In this document: piece by piece, positions 25,926-33,777 of the stretch
Position numbering within the stretch: the stretch's first letter is position 1
Layout of the letters: each line of letters begins with the position of its first letter
Source of the DNA: Umezawaea tangerina
GTDB taxonomy: Bacteria; Actinomycetota; Actinomycetes; Mycobacteriales; Pseudonocardiaceae
Assembly: GCF_003002815.1 (NCBI RefSeq)
Contig: NZ_PVTF01000002.1
Span: 248,001-312,000 of the forward strand
DNA: 64,000 bases
Reading direction: 5' to 3'
Position numbers and translations under genes: made by a program
Notes under the pieces: generated by a model
Databases searched by the model: none
Seen by the model: only the letters and a program-made list of their open reading frames with translations
Told to the model about the DNA's origin: nothing

Positions 25926-27725
25926 TCATGCCCGGACCGGTCCGACGTGGTCGACGGCGAGCGGGTCGAAGGTGACGGTCGTGCGGGAGCCGTCCGCCCA
26001 GGTCACCTCGACCCCGGTCCCGACCGCGCGCGCCGTCGGGCGGGCGGTGGTCGGGGTGAGGGACGCCAGGGCCGCGTAGACCGCCGTGCCGTGCGCCGGT
26101 CCGGTCAAGCGGGGCACGTGCGCGGTCGGGGTGAACGCCGTCGAGGTGGTGAGGTCGTCCTGGTCGGTCCAGCCGAGCAGCGGGTGCAGGGTGGAGGTCC
26201 GGGCGGCCCAGCCGGTCTGCTCCGCCGTCGCGCCGTCGGGCGCGCCGACCACGCGGTGGACGCGGAGCTCGTGCGTCCCGACGGCCACGGTGGCGCTCTG
26301 CACCACCAGCCCCGGCGGGGCGGGACGGCCGGGGGTGAAGGCGGGCCGGTGCCAGGACGCAGCCCAGCCCCAGCCGTCGCCGTGGGCCGCGCCGAGGGGG
26401 TGGATGCGGCGGCGGGCGCTGCGGTCGCCGCCGACCACCACGGCGAAGTGGTTGTCGGCCACCTCGGTGCCGGGGCCGGTGTGCGTCGAGTAGGCCAGCC
26501 GCCCGTAGAGGGGGTCGTCGTCGGTCGCCGACTCCCCGTCGTGCGGTCCGACGTGGTCGCTGCCGTGGTTGTGCAGCCGGACCACGCCGTTCGCCGACTG
26601 GACCAGGAATCCGGGCGCGGACGAGGAGAACACCCGATCGGGTCCCTCGCTCGGTGCGGCAGCCTCGGTCGCGGTCCACAGTGGATGGTCGCCGGGGGCG
26701 AGCAGGCAGACGAACGCCTTGCCGGCCCAGTACGGCGAGGCCGGGCCGGAGTAGGGCTGCAGCGTCGGCTCGTGCGGGCCGTGCCAGCCGAGCGTGAGCA
26801 GCCCGTTCCCGTCGAGCGCGCCCCGGTCGAGGAAGTAGCGCAGCGAGCCGCTGAGCAGGCGGCGGGACACGCCGGGCGCGAGCGGGGTGTGACCGGTGAC
26901 AGCGCCCAACGCCACGGCCGAGGCGGCGGCGAACCGGTAGGTCAGCGACCGTCCGAAGTGGAGCGGGGCGCCGTCGCCGCCGAACAGCCGGGAGAAGGTG
27001 CCCAGGTGGTCGCGGAGCCGCTGGTCGTGCGGTGTGCCCACGCCCGCGAGGTGGTTGTCCAGCACCGGGTACAGGTGCAGGGCCCAGCCGTTGTAGTGGT
27101 CGAAGGCCCGGCCGTCGCCGTCGGAGTACCAGCCCTCGCCGCGGTACCAGGTGTCCAGCAGCTCCAGCGCGCGCGTCCTGGCACGTGCCGTCCCGGCGTC
27201 ACCGCGACCGACCGACTCCAGGAAACCCGCCACCGTGAACGGGAACAGGTACCAGTTGTTCGGCCACGGCACGTGCCGCAGGGCGCCGCGCAGCCATTCC
27301 TCCACGCGGTCGCGGACACCGTCGTCGAGCCGGTCCCAGAGCCACGGCCGGGTCAGCCGCAGGCCGAGCGCGACCGACGCCGCCTCCACCATCGGCTGGC
27401 CGCCGTCGAGGATCGGCGGCCACTGCTCGTCGCCCCCGTCCGTGCCCGCGACCAGCCCGCCGGCGTAGCGCCCCAGCCAGTCGTGGGGGTCACCACCGCC
27501 GGCGACCCGGAACGCGGCGGCCAGGAACGTGCGGGCGTAGCCCTCCAGACCGTCGGACACCGCCCCGTTGGCCGACGGTCGTCCCGGCAGGTCGAGCCGG
27601 GCGCCGCGCGGGCTCGCCCAGCGCCACGCGGCGGCCAGCAGCCCGTCGGCGGTGGCCTCCCAGTGCGCGCGGGTGTACCCGGTGTGCGGGCTGAGGCCCC
27701 GGTCCTCGGGCGGCAGGGTGATCAC
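25926..27725 (-). CDS. DUF2264 protein (putative glycoside hydrolase)
   Basis: A 599-residue protein of the DUF2264 family, an (alpha/alpha)6-type N-terminal domain followed by a beta-rich C-terminal half. The conserved core includes PWPNNWYLFPFTVAGFLESVG, WYSDGDGRAFDHYNGWALHLYPVL and FGRSLTYRFAAASA. Some members have been assigned to a glycoside hydrolase family with beta-glucuronidase activity (GH154, from memory). There is no signal peptide. The GTG start at 27725 overlaps the dehydrogenase stop as GTGA; the frame continues to 28697 only as shadow. It probably cleaves an imported uronic-acid-containing oligosaccharide; the coupled hydroxyacid dehydrogenase fits sugar-acid metabolism. Confidence 0.8.
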   Translation of the reverse strand: MITLPPEDRGLSPHTGYTRAHWEATADGLLAAAWRWASPRGARLDLPGRPSANGAVSDGLEGYARTFLAAAFRVAGGGDPHDWLGRYAGGLVAGTDGGDEQWPPILDGGQPMVEAASVALGLRLTRPWLWDRLDDGVRDRVEEWLRGALRHVPWPNNWYLFPFTVAGFLESVGRGDAGTARARTRALELLDTWYRGEGWYSDGDGRAFDHYNGWALHLYPVLDNHLAGVGTPHDQRLRDHLGTFSRLFGGDGAPLHFGRSLTYRFAAASAVALGAVTGHTPLAPGVSRRLLSGSLRYFLDRGALDGNGLLTLGWHGPHEPTLQPYSGPASPYWAGKAFVCLLAPGDHPLWTATEAAAPSEGPDRVFSSSAPGFLVQSANGVVRLHNHGSDHVGPHDGESATDDDPLYGRLAYSTHTGPGTEVADNHFAVVVGGDRSARRRIHPLGAAHGDGWGWAASWHRPAFTPGRPAPPGLVVQSATVAVGTHELRVHRVVGAPDGATAEQTGWAARTSTLHPLLGWTDQDDLTTSTAFTPTAHVPRLTGPAHGTAVYAALASLTPTTARPTARAVGTGVEVTWADGSRTTVTFDPLAVDHVGPVRA

Positions 27726-28729
27726 GCGAGCTGCCCGAACAGCTCGCGGCGCACCGGGTGGGCGAACCCCTCGCCGCCCACCCAGCGACCGACCTCGGCG
27801 ACGGCGACGTCCGCCAGGCGCCGCCACTCGTTGCCCTGCGAACCGGCCAGGTGCGGGGTGATGAGGACGTTGTGGCTGTCCCACAACGGGTGCCGGGGTG
27901 GCAGCACCTCGGGGTCGGTCACGTCCAGCACGGCCCGGATCCGGTTCTCGCCGACGGCGTCGGTGAGCGCGTCCTGGTCGACCACGGCGCCACGGGCGGT
28001 GTTGAGCAGCACCGCGCCCGGCCGCATGGCGTCGATCAGGTCGCGGCTCACCAGGCCGCGCGTCCGCGGGAGCAACGGGGTGTGGACGCTCACGAGGTCG
28101 CTGCGGGCGAACAGGCCGGGCAGGTCGACCTGCTCGACACCGAGCGCGGCGGCCTCGTCCGGGGTGACGTACGGGTCGTGCAGCAGGACGTGGAAGTCGA
28201 AGGGGCGCAGCAGTTCCACGACCCGGCGGCCGATCGTCGACGCGGACAGGACGCCGATCGTGCGGCCGAAGTTGCCGATGGTCTTGGGGGTGCGCAGCCA
28301 GTCGTCCGGGCTGCGCAGGACGCGGTGGTGGCGCGCGCGTTCCAGGACGTGCTTGCCGGTCAGCAGGATCATCGCGACGGTGTACTCCGCGACCGGGAGG
28401 GCGTTGGCCGCGGCGGCGGACGTGACCTCGATGCCGCGGTCCCAGCAGGCCCGCGTCACCTGGGCGCGCACCGACCCGCCGGTGTGCACGACCGCGCGCA
28501 GCCGGGGCGCCCCGGCCAGCACGGCCTCGGTGAGCCGGGGGCAGCCCCAGCCGGTGACCAGCAGCTCGACCTCGGCCAGCACGGAGCGGGCGTGGTCGGT
28601 GGCGAGGTCGTCCAGCACCGCCGGTTCGAGGTCGCACACCTCGCCGAGCAGGCGCAGGGTGTCCACGTCGAACACGGCGTCGGCCGAGTCGGTCCACATG
28701 GCGAGGGCCGCACGGGGTCGACCGGGCAT
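27722..28729 (-). CDS. D-isomer-specific 2-hydroxyacid dehydrogenase
   Basis: A 335-residue NAD(P)-dependent dehydrogenase of the PGDH/GRHPR type. The Rossmann segment reads IGVLSASTIGRRVVELL, where the usual GxGxxG is altered to LSASTIG. The catalytic set is recognisable: the Arg region LLNTARGAVVDQDAL, the Glu/Asp region LDVTDPEVLPPRHPLW, and His in LITPHLAGS. AGGAGG lies seven bases before ATG 28729. It is coupled to DUF2264. The substrate is probably a 2-keto or 2-hydroxy sugar acid. The altered glycine motif may change cofactor preference. Confidence 0.85.
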   Translation of the reverse strand: MPGRPRAALAMWTDSADAVFDVDTLRLLGEVCDLEPAVLDDLATDHARSVLAEVELLVTGWGCPRLTEAVLAGAPRLRAVVHTGGSVRAQVTRACWDRGIEVTSAAAANALPVAEYTVAMILLTGKHVLERARHHRVLRSPDDWLRTPKTIGNFGRTIGVLSASTIGRRVVELLRPFDFHVLLHDPYVTPDEAAALGVEQVDLPGLFARSDLVSVHTPLLPRTRGLVSRDLIDAMRPGAVLLNTARGAVVDQDALTDAVGENRIRAVLDVTDPEVLPPRHPLWDSHNVLITPHLAGSQGNEWRRLADVAVAEVGRWVGGEGFAHPVRRELFGQLA

Positions 28730-28774
28730 CGGTGGCCTCCTGGGGTCAGGGCGGGATACCGAAATCCTGATCGC

Positions 28775-28827
28775 TTGAGCACTAGCGGGTCAATACTTCG
28801 CTCAAAAGAAACCAAAGCGGTCAAACG
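28775..28827. promoter_or_regulatory. Operator region upstream of the hydroxyacid dehydrogenase
   Basis: TTGAGC (28775-28780) and GCTCAA (28800-28805) form an inverted repeat. On the minus strand CGTTTGACCGCTTTG (28827-28813) resembles CGTTTGATCGGTTTG in front of the DeoR-LacI regulator at 29905-29919, differing at two positions. The same regulator probably binds both. Confidence 0.5.
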
Positions 28828-29888
28828 CTCATGGTCGACCCGCGCACTGTCAGCCCCGGCAGCAGCTCCACCCGCCGGGTGCCCGTATCGCCCGCCAGCC
28901 GTCGGAGCAGCAGTTCGGCCGCCACCTTGCCCACCTCGGCCTTCGGCGGGGCGACCGCGGTCAGCGGCGGGCTGCCCAGCCCCGCCACCACGTCGTCGTA
29001 CGCCACGACCGAGCAGTCCTCGGGCACCCGCACCCCCTGCTCGACGAGGTGCCCGACCAGCATCAGCGCCTCCACGTCGCCGTGCAGCACCACACCGGTG
29101 GTCCCGCGCTCGCGCACCTGCCCGGCGAAGTCGGCCACCGGCTCCGCGCCGGGGCCGGGACCGGCGTCCGGCGCGCTGAGCACCACTCCCCAGTCCTCGA
29201 CCTCCGGCCGGGACCCGGCGATCTCCGCGAACGCCGCCCGCACCGCCCGCGCGGTCGGGCTGTCGTCCCGCGCGGCCAGCAGGATCCGCCGGTGGCCGAG
29301 GGAGAGCAGGTGGTCTACGGCCAGGTGGGCGCCGTACCAGTGGTCCGAGCTGACCGAGTCGACGGCGTGCAGCGCGCTCCCCCGCGGCGGCCGCCGCTCC
29401 ACCAGCACCGTCGGGACGTCCGCCCGTGCGAGCCAGGCGTAGTCGGCCTCCTCGGCGTCGGCCGACCGCCAGCGCGGGGCGATGAGCAGGCCCCGCGCGC
29501 CGTCGGCGAGCACCCGCTCCACGATGGGGCGCTCGGCACCGGGGACCTGCGGTGCGATGTGCAGCGCCACCCGCAGCCCGGCCTCCTCCAGCACCGCCCG
29601 CGCGCCGTGCACCGCCTCGTAGAGGTAGGTGTGCCGCTCGGGCACCACCAGTGCCACGGCGCCGTCGCCCGCGGACGCCGGCGCCTCCTCGCTCCGGACC
29701 GGCGCGATCGGCCGCACGACGCCGTGCCCCCGGCGGACCTGGCCCGACCGGGCCAGCTCCTCGACGTCGCGGCGCACCGTCACGACGGAGACCTCCAGCT
29801 CGACGGCCAGGTCGGTCACCCGGACCGCGCCGCGCGACCCCACGACGCCGAGGATCCGCTGGCGCCGCACGTCGGAGGGTTCTCTCAT
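28821..29888 (-). CDS. DeoR-type HTH / LacI-type effector-domain hybrid regulator
   Basis: A 355-residue regulator with a DeoR-type helix-turn-helix (residues about 5-55, VTDLAVELEVSVVTVRRDVEELARSG). It is joined to a periplasmic-binding-protein effector domain as in LacI/GalR proteins (ALVVPERHTYLYEAV..., HLLSLGHRRILLAARDD, VVAYDDVVAGLGSPPLT). LacI proteins normally carry a different N-terminal HTH plus hinge helix, which is absent here. ATG 29888 is supported by homology. It lies upstream of the dehydrogenase-DUF2264 pair on the same strand and is divergent from the two-component genes. A shared motif before itself and before the dehydrogenase suggests autoregulation plus pathway control by a sugar ligand. 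Confidence 0.87.
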   Translation of the reverse strand: MREPSDVRRQRILGVVGSRGAVRVTDLAVELEVSVVTVRRDVEELARSGQVRRGHGVVRPIAPVRSEEAPASAGDGAVALVVPERHTYLYEAVHGARAVLEEAGLRVALHIAPQVPGAERPIVERVLADGARGLLIAPRWRSADAEEADYAWLARADVPTVLVERRPPRGSALHAVDSVSSDHWYGAHLAVDHLLSLGHRRILLAARDDSPTARAVRAAFAEIAGSRPEVEDWGVVLSAPDAGPGPGAEPVADFAGQVRERGTTGVVLHGDVEALMLVGHLVEQGVRVPEDCSVVAYDDVVAGLGSPPLTAVAPPKAEVGKVAAELLLRRLAGDTGTRRVELLPGLTVRGSTMSV

Positions 29889-29904
29889 GCTCGGCCCCGT
29901 TGTT

Positions 29905-29920
29905 CGTTTGATCGGTTTGC
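29905..29920. promoter_or_regulatory. Candidate self-operator of the DeoR-LacI regulator
   Basis: CGTTTGATCGGTTTGC, 17 bp upstream of the regulator start, contains two direct GTTTG elements 8 bp apart. A near copy is found at 28813-28827. Confidence 0.45.
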
Positions 29921-29963
29921 GGAGAGCATATCGATCGCCAGGGCTACCGCCGGCCGAACGGTC

Positions 29964-29980
29964 ATCCGGGTCGGCCGGAT
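29964..29980. promoter_or_regulatory. Inverted repeat upstream of the histidine kinase gene
   Basis: ATCCGG-GTCGG-CCGGAT, six-bp perfect arms. It lies 43 bp before the kinase start; TAGGGT at 30010-30015 is a possible -10 box for a leaderless transcript. Confidence 0.35.
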
Positions 29981-30022
29981 GGACGAGGTGTCGGCACCGC
30001 CCGGATCCCTAGGGTCGCGGGG

Positions 30023-31192
30023 ATGCGGGAACTGCGGCGATCATGGCCGATCGCGATCGTGCTGGTCCTGGCGCTCGGTGCGCAGGTCCTGGTCCTGGAG
30101 GCCGAACCGTTGTACGGCAGGCAACTGGTGGCGTTGGGGCTCGCGGCGCTCGCCTGCGTGGCCGCGCTGTGCGCACACCGGCCGGTCGTGGCCACGGTGT
30201 GCGTCTGCGCGTCGGTGCTCGTCACCACGACGTTGATCTGCGGGCCGGGTCGGGCGGTCTTCCTCGACACCGCCGGGGTGAACGGGATCGACGGGTTCGA
30301 CCTCGCGCCGGGGCGGTTGGGGATCGCCGAGTCGGTGGCCGTGCTCGTGCTGGTCGCGATGGTGGTCCGGACGGCTCGGCCGCCGGTGGTGGTGGGTGTC
30401 GTCGGCGCTGTCGCCCTGGTCTGCGCGCACGCCACCCTGTTGCGCGTCGGCCTCCATTCGTGGTTCACGGAAGGGGGCACGCGGGTCGTGGTGCTGCTCT
30501 GGGTCCTCTCCGTCGGCTACGGGGTGCTCCTGCGGACGCGCGACGGGGAACGGGCGGCCGCCGCCACCTCGGCCGTGGAGCGGGTGCGGCAGGACGAACG
30601 GCTCGACCTCGCGCGCGAGCTGCACGACGTGGTCGCGCACTACGTGACGGGGATGCTGGTGCAGGCGCAGGCGGCGTTCGTGGTGTCCGACCGGGACCGG
30701 GAGGCCGCTCGGCACGCGCTGCCCGGCATCATCACCAGCGGCACCGACGCGGTGGGGGCCATGCGCAGGCTGGTGGGCACGCTGCGCGACAGCGCGGCGG
30801 GGACGGCCACCGACGACCTCGCCGCGGACCTGGCCGTGCTCGTCGACGGAGCCCGCGCCGCGGGGGTTCCCGTGCGCGCCCGGATCGAGCTGCCCGCGCC
30901 GGTGCCGCCGGAGCTGGGCCGGTCGGTGCTGCGGCTGGTGCAGGAGTCGCTGACCAACGCGGCCAAGCACGCCCGCGGCGCGACGCTGGTGGAGGTCGAC
31001 GTGGAGCTCACGCCCACGGCCGTGCGGGTGTCCGTCGCGGACGACGGCACCGGGCGGCCCGCGCACTCCGGCGGGTTCGGGCTGGTGGGGATGCGGGAAC
31101 GGGTCGAGCTGCTCCGCGGGCGGTTCCACGCGGGCGCCGCGCGCACCGGCTGGCTGGTGACGGCGGAGCTGCCGCTGGCGGTGCACCGGTGA
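30023..31192 (+). CDS. Two-component sensor histidine kinase (HisKA_3/NarL type)
   Basis: A 389-residue membrane sensor kinase. Four or five hydrophobic helices occupy residues about 8-165. The HisKA_3 dimerisation helix follows with the phospho-acceptor H201 in LARELHDVVAHYVTG. The HATPase domain has the N-box ESLTNAAKHARG and the G-box GTGRPAHSGGFGLVGMRERVELL. The absence of a large extracellular loop suggests sensing in the membrane. ATG 30023 has a -10-like TAGGGT just upstream, fitting a leaderless mRNA. Its stop overlaps the response regulator start. Confidence 0.92.
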   Translation: MRELRRSWPIAIVLVLALGAQVLVLEAEPLYGRQLVALGLAALACVAALCAHRPVVATVCVCASVLVTTTLICGPGRAVFLDTAGVNGIDGFDLAPGRLGIAESVAVLVLVAMVVRTARPPVVVGVVGAVALVCAHATLLRVGLHSWFTEGGTRVVVLLWVLSVGYGVLLRTRDGERAAAATSAVERVRQDERLDLARELHDVVAHYVTGMLVQAQAAFVVSDRDREAARHALPGIITSGTDAVGAMRRLVGTLRDSAAGTATDDLAADLAVLVDGARAAGVPVRARIELPAPVPPELGRSVLRLVQESLTNAAKHARGATLVEVDVELTPTAVRVSVADDGTGRPAHSGGFGLVGMRERVELLRGRFHAGAARTGWLVTAELPLAVHR

Positions 31193-31815
31193 TCACGGTG
31201 CTCATCGCGGAGGACCAGGACATGGTCCGGGCCGGGTTCCGGCTGATCCTCCAGGCGCAGCCGGACATCGAGGTGGTCGCGGACGTCGCCGACGGGGTCG
31301 GCGCGGTGGCCCTGGCCAAGGAGCTCAAACCCCTGGTGTGCCTGGTGGACATCCGGATGCCGGGCCTCGACGGGCTCCAGGTCACCCGGCGGCTGGCCCC
31401 GCACACCAACGTCGTCGTGGTCACCACCTTCGACACCGACGAGTACCTGCACACCGCGCTGGACAACGGCGCGAGCGGCTTCCTCACCAAGGACGCGGGT
31501 CCCGGCCTGCTCGTGGAGTCCGTCCGGGCGGCAGCGCGCGGTGACGTCCTGGTGTCCCCGCAGGTCGTGCTGCGCGTGCTCGGCCGGTACTCCCGGCGGA
31601 CCCCGGAGCCCGACACCGAACCGCTGACCGCGCGGGAGCAGGACGTCGTGCGGCACGTCGCGCGCGGGCTCGGCAACCACGAGATCGGCGCCGTCCTGCA
31701 CCTGTCGCTGTCGACGGTGAAGACCCACCTGGCCGCGGTGCAGGGGAAGATCGGTGCCCGCAACCGCGTGGAGGTCGTCTCCTGGGCCTTCCGCACCCGG
31801 CTCGTCGACCCGTGA
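31189..31815 (+). CDS. LuxR/NarL-type response regulator
   Basis: A 208-residue response regulator, partner of the preceding kinase. The receiver domain has D54 in CLVDIRMPG, the conserved TTFDTDEYLHTALDNGASGFLTKD segment (with its lysine) and a C-terminal LuxR HTH containing LTAREQDVVRHVARGL and LSLSTVKTHLAAVQGKIG. The GTG start at 31189 overlaps the kinase stop (GTGA). Targets are unknown; the VanZ-GT87 pair just downstream is a candidate. Confidence 0.92.
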   Translation: MITVLIAEDQDMVRAGFRLILQAQPDIEVVADVADGVGAVALAKELKPLVCLVDIRMPGLDGLQVTRRLAPHTNVVVVTTFDTDEYLHTALDNGASGFLTKDAGPGLLVESVRAAARGDVLVSPQVVLRVLGRYSRRTPEPDTEPLTAREQDVVRHVARGLGNHEIGAVLHLSLSTVKTHLAAVQGKIGARNRVEVVSWAFRTRLVDP

Positions 31816-31842
31816 CCCCGTCGCGCGGGCGCGATCCGAGCG

Positions 31843-31862
31843 GGTCGGCCGATCGGCCGACC
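31843..31862. terminator. 20-bp perfect palindrome after the response regulator
   Basis: GGTCGGCCGATCGGCCGACC is fully self-complementary, 28 bp past the stop. A likely terminator; an operator is also possible. Confidence 0.5.
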
Positions 31863-31933
31863 GGTGATCGTCCCGGAAGCCGGCCGGACGGGCTCCGCGG
31901 CTGATCCGCGCACCCTCTCCGCACCGCCACGAT

Positions 31934-31955
31934 CGTCCACTCAGAACAGTGGACG
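31934..31955. promoter_or_regulatory. Inverted repeat just upstream of the VanZ gene
   Basis: CGTCCACT-CAGAAC-AGTGGACG: perfect 8-bp arms and 6-nt centre, 15 bp before ATG 31971 and touching the GAGAGG ribosome site. It could be a response-regulator or repressor site, or an RNA hairpin that hides the ribosome site. Confidence 0.5.
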
Positions 31956-31970
31956 AGAGGTGCGGAACCG

Positions 31971-32501
31971 ATGGTCGGCAGTGTGTGGGGAACGATCCCG
32001 ACGATCCTGTACACGCTCGAGAACCCGCTCATCGCGGGTGGTGTGGTGCTCGGAGGGGTGCTGCTGGGGATCGGCGGGTGGCAGGCGGCCAAGCGGTTCG
32101 GCTGGCGCCGCGGGCCGTCGGTGGCGGCGGGGATCTCGTTGGGGGTGGTGCTCGGCGCGACGTTCTCGCGCACGCTCCCCGACTACGCGTCCATGCCGGG
32201 TGTGGTGCCGCGGGAAAGGCCGTTCTGCTACGTCAACGGGTTCTCCGCGGTCGGCGGCAACGAGATGATCAACGTGCTGCTGTTCGTGCCGCTGGTGTTC
32301 TTCGCGGTGCTCGCCGTCCGCCGCGTCCTGGTCGTGGCCGGTGCGGCGGTCGCGCTCAGCGCGGTGGTCGAACTGCTCCAGCCGCTCACGCACCGCGGCC
32401 TGTGCGAGACGCAGGACTTCCTGAACAACAGCGCGGGATCCCTCGTCGCGGCCGCCGCGGGAGCGGCCGTGCTGGCGCTGGGTCGGGTGGCGTCGCGATG
32501 A
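31971..32501 (+). CDS. VanZ-family membrane protein
   Basis: A 176-residue integral membrane protein with about five hydrophobic segments and the family signature VELLQPLTHRGLCETQDFLNNSAGSLVAA. VanZ proteins give low-level teicoplanin resistance in some bacteria; the biochemical role is unknown. The FCYVNGFSAVGGNEMINVLLFVPL segment is also family-typical. GAGAGG precedes ATG 31971. It is coupled to the GT87 gene by an ATGA overlap and follows a two-component system, suggesting a role in envelope stress or glycopeptide response (inference). Confidence 0.85.
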   Translation: MVGSVWGTIPTILYTLENPLIAGGVVLGGVLLGIGGWQAAKRFGWRRGPSVAAGISLGVVLGATFSRTLPDYASMPGVVPRERPFCYVNGFSAVGGNEMINVLLFVPLVFFAVLAVRRVLVVAGAAVALSAVVELLQPLTHRGLCETQDFLNNSAGSLVAAAAGAAVLALGRVASR

Positions 32502-33682
32502 CCGGGTCGGCGCTCGTGACCCGCCTGGACGTCCGCGGTGTGTGGTGGGTGTTCGTGGTGGTGGCCTTGGCCTACGCGGTCGTGCGCGGTCTCGGGTCCG
32601 GGCTGGTGGACCTGCACGTCTACCGCACCGGCGGCGAGGTCTGGCTCACCGGCGGCAGGCTCTACGACGACTTCCCCGGCGTGCTGCCCTTCACCTACCC
32701 GCCGTTCGCCGCCGTGCTGTTCAGCGCGCTGGCCCTGCCGCCGTGGCCGGTCGTGATGGCCCTGTGGACGGCGGCCGGGCTCGCCCTGTTCACGGTCGCC
32801 TGCCAGGTGGCCGCGCGGCACGACGCCCTCCCGCGCACCGGGCTCGGTCTGGCGGCGGCGAGCCTGCTGCTGGAACCGGTGCGCGGCACCCTGGAGCTCG
32901 GCCAGGTCAACCTGCTCCTGATCGGCCTGGTCGCCGCCGACTGCCTGCTGCCCCGCACGCCGTGGCCGCGCGGTCTGCTGGTCGGGATCGCGGCGGCCGT
33001 CAAGCTCACGCCCGCGGTGTTCGTGCTGTTCTTCCTGTCCCGCCGCCGGTGGCGTCCGGCGCTGACGGCCGCGGCGGCGTTCGCGGCCTGCGGCGGACTC
33101 GGCTGGGCGCTGGCGCCGCGGGACTCGGAGAGCTTCTGGTTCCACGCCGTGCTGGATCCTCAACGGGTCGGCGGACTGGCCTACAGCGGCAACCAGTCGT
33201 TGCACGGCCTGCTGTTCCGCCTCGGCGCACCGGACCTTTTGTGGCCCGTGCTGTGCGTGGTGGTGCTCGTGGCGACCGCGGTGCTGCTGCCGCGGGTCCG
33301 CGACGACCTCACGGCGGTGGTCGCGGTCGCCGCCGCCGGACTGCTGGTGTCGCCCGTGTCCTGGTCGCACCACTGGGTGTGGGTCGCGCCCGCGCTGCTC
33401 GTGCTGCGCGGCCGGACCAGGGTGGTCGCCGCGCTCGTCTTCGCCGTCGGCCCGCACTGGCTGCTGCCCAAGAGCCGCGACCGCGAGCTCGACTGGACGT
33501 GGTGGCAGCACGTGGTCGGCAACACCTACGTGTGGCTGGCACTGGCGTTCCTCGTCGCGCTGCTCATCCGTGGTGGCCGGGCCGCGTCCACCACCGGGGT
33601 CGGTGCGGCACCGGACCGCTTGGAGACCGATCCCGCGATCGCGTTCGCCGCCGAACGGTCACCGCGGTGGCGGGGGCGCTGA
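32498..33682 (+). CDS. GT87 (DUF2029) polyprenol-phosphate-mannose-dependent glycosyltransferase
   Basis: A 394-residue multispanning membrane protein (about 9-10 hydrophobic segments) of the GT87/PimE-like C-type glycosyltransferases, which use polyprenyl-phosphate mannose on the outer membrane face. The DLHVYRTGGEVWLTGGRLYDD segment contains the conserved catalytic acid region; FTYPPFAAVLFS and LLLEPVRGTLELGQVNLLL are family hallmarks. ATG 32498 overlaps the VanZ stop. It probably modifies a lipid-linked glycan or envelope polymer. Confidence 0.87.
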   Translation: MTGSALVTRLDVRGVWWVFVVVALAYAVVRGLGSGLVDLHVYRTGGEVWLTGGRLYDDFPGVLPFTYPPFAAVLFSALALPPWPVVMALWTAAGLALFTVACQVAARHDALPRTGLGLAAASLLLEPVRGTLELGQVNLLLIGLVAADCLLPRTPWPRGLLVGIAAAVKLTPAVFVLFFLSRRRWRPALTAAAAFAACGGLGWALAPRDSESFWFHAVLDPQRVGGLAYSGNQSLHGLLFRLGAPDLLWPVLCVVVLVATAVLLPRVRDDLTAVVAVAAAGLLVSPVSWSHHWVWVAPALLVLRGRTRVVAALVFAVGPHWLLPKSRDRELDWTWWQHVVGNTYVWLALAFLVALLIRGGRAASTTGVGAAPDRLETDPAIAFAAERSPRWRGR

Positions 33683-33740
33683 TCACCGGTTGACCCTTTC
33701 GGTGGTCGACAGGAGCGGGCGGACGGGTACTGGATGGGGA

Positions 33741-33754
33741 GGAAGGCACCTTCC
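33741..33754. promoter_or_regulatory. Palindrome upstream of the P450 gene
   Basis: GGAAGG-CA-CCTTCC, 23 bp before ATG 33778 and just ahead of the GGAGG ribosome site. A candidate operator. The rest of the 95-bp gap shows only a weak TCGACA/TACTGG promoter-like pair. Confidence 0.35.
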
Positions 33755-33777
33755 CGAACACCTGGAGGACCGAGCGC

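Noticed and set aside
25926-28697. A 923-codon frame extending the DUF2264 protein
   Set aside because: The extra N-terminal part is shadow of the hydroxyacid dehydrogenase; the real start is GTG 27725.
30023-32501. A vancomycin-type resistance cluster because of kinase, regulator and VanZ
   Set aside because: No vanH, vanA or vanX homologue is present, and the kinase and regulator are NarL-type rather than VanS/VanR-type.
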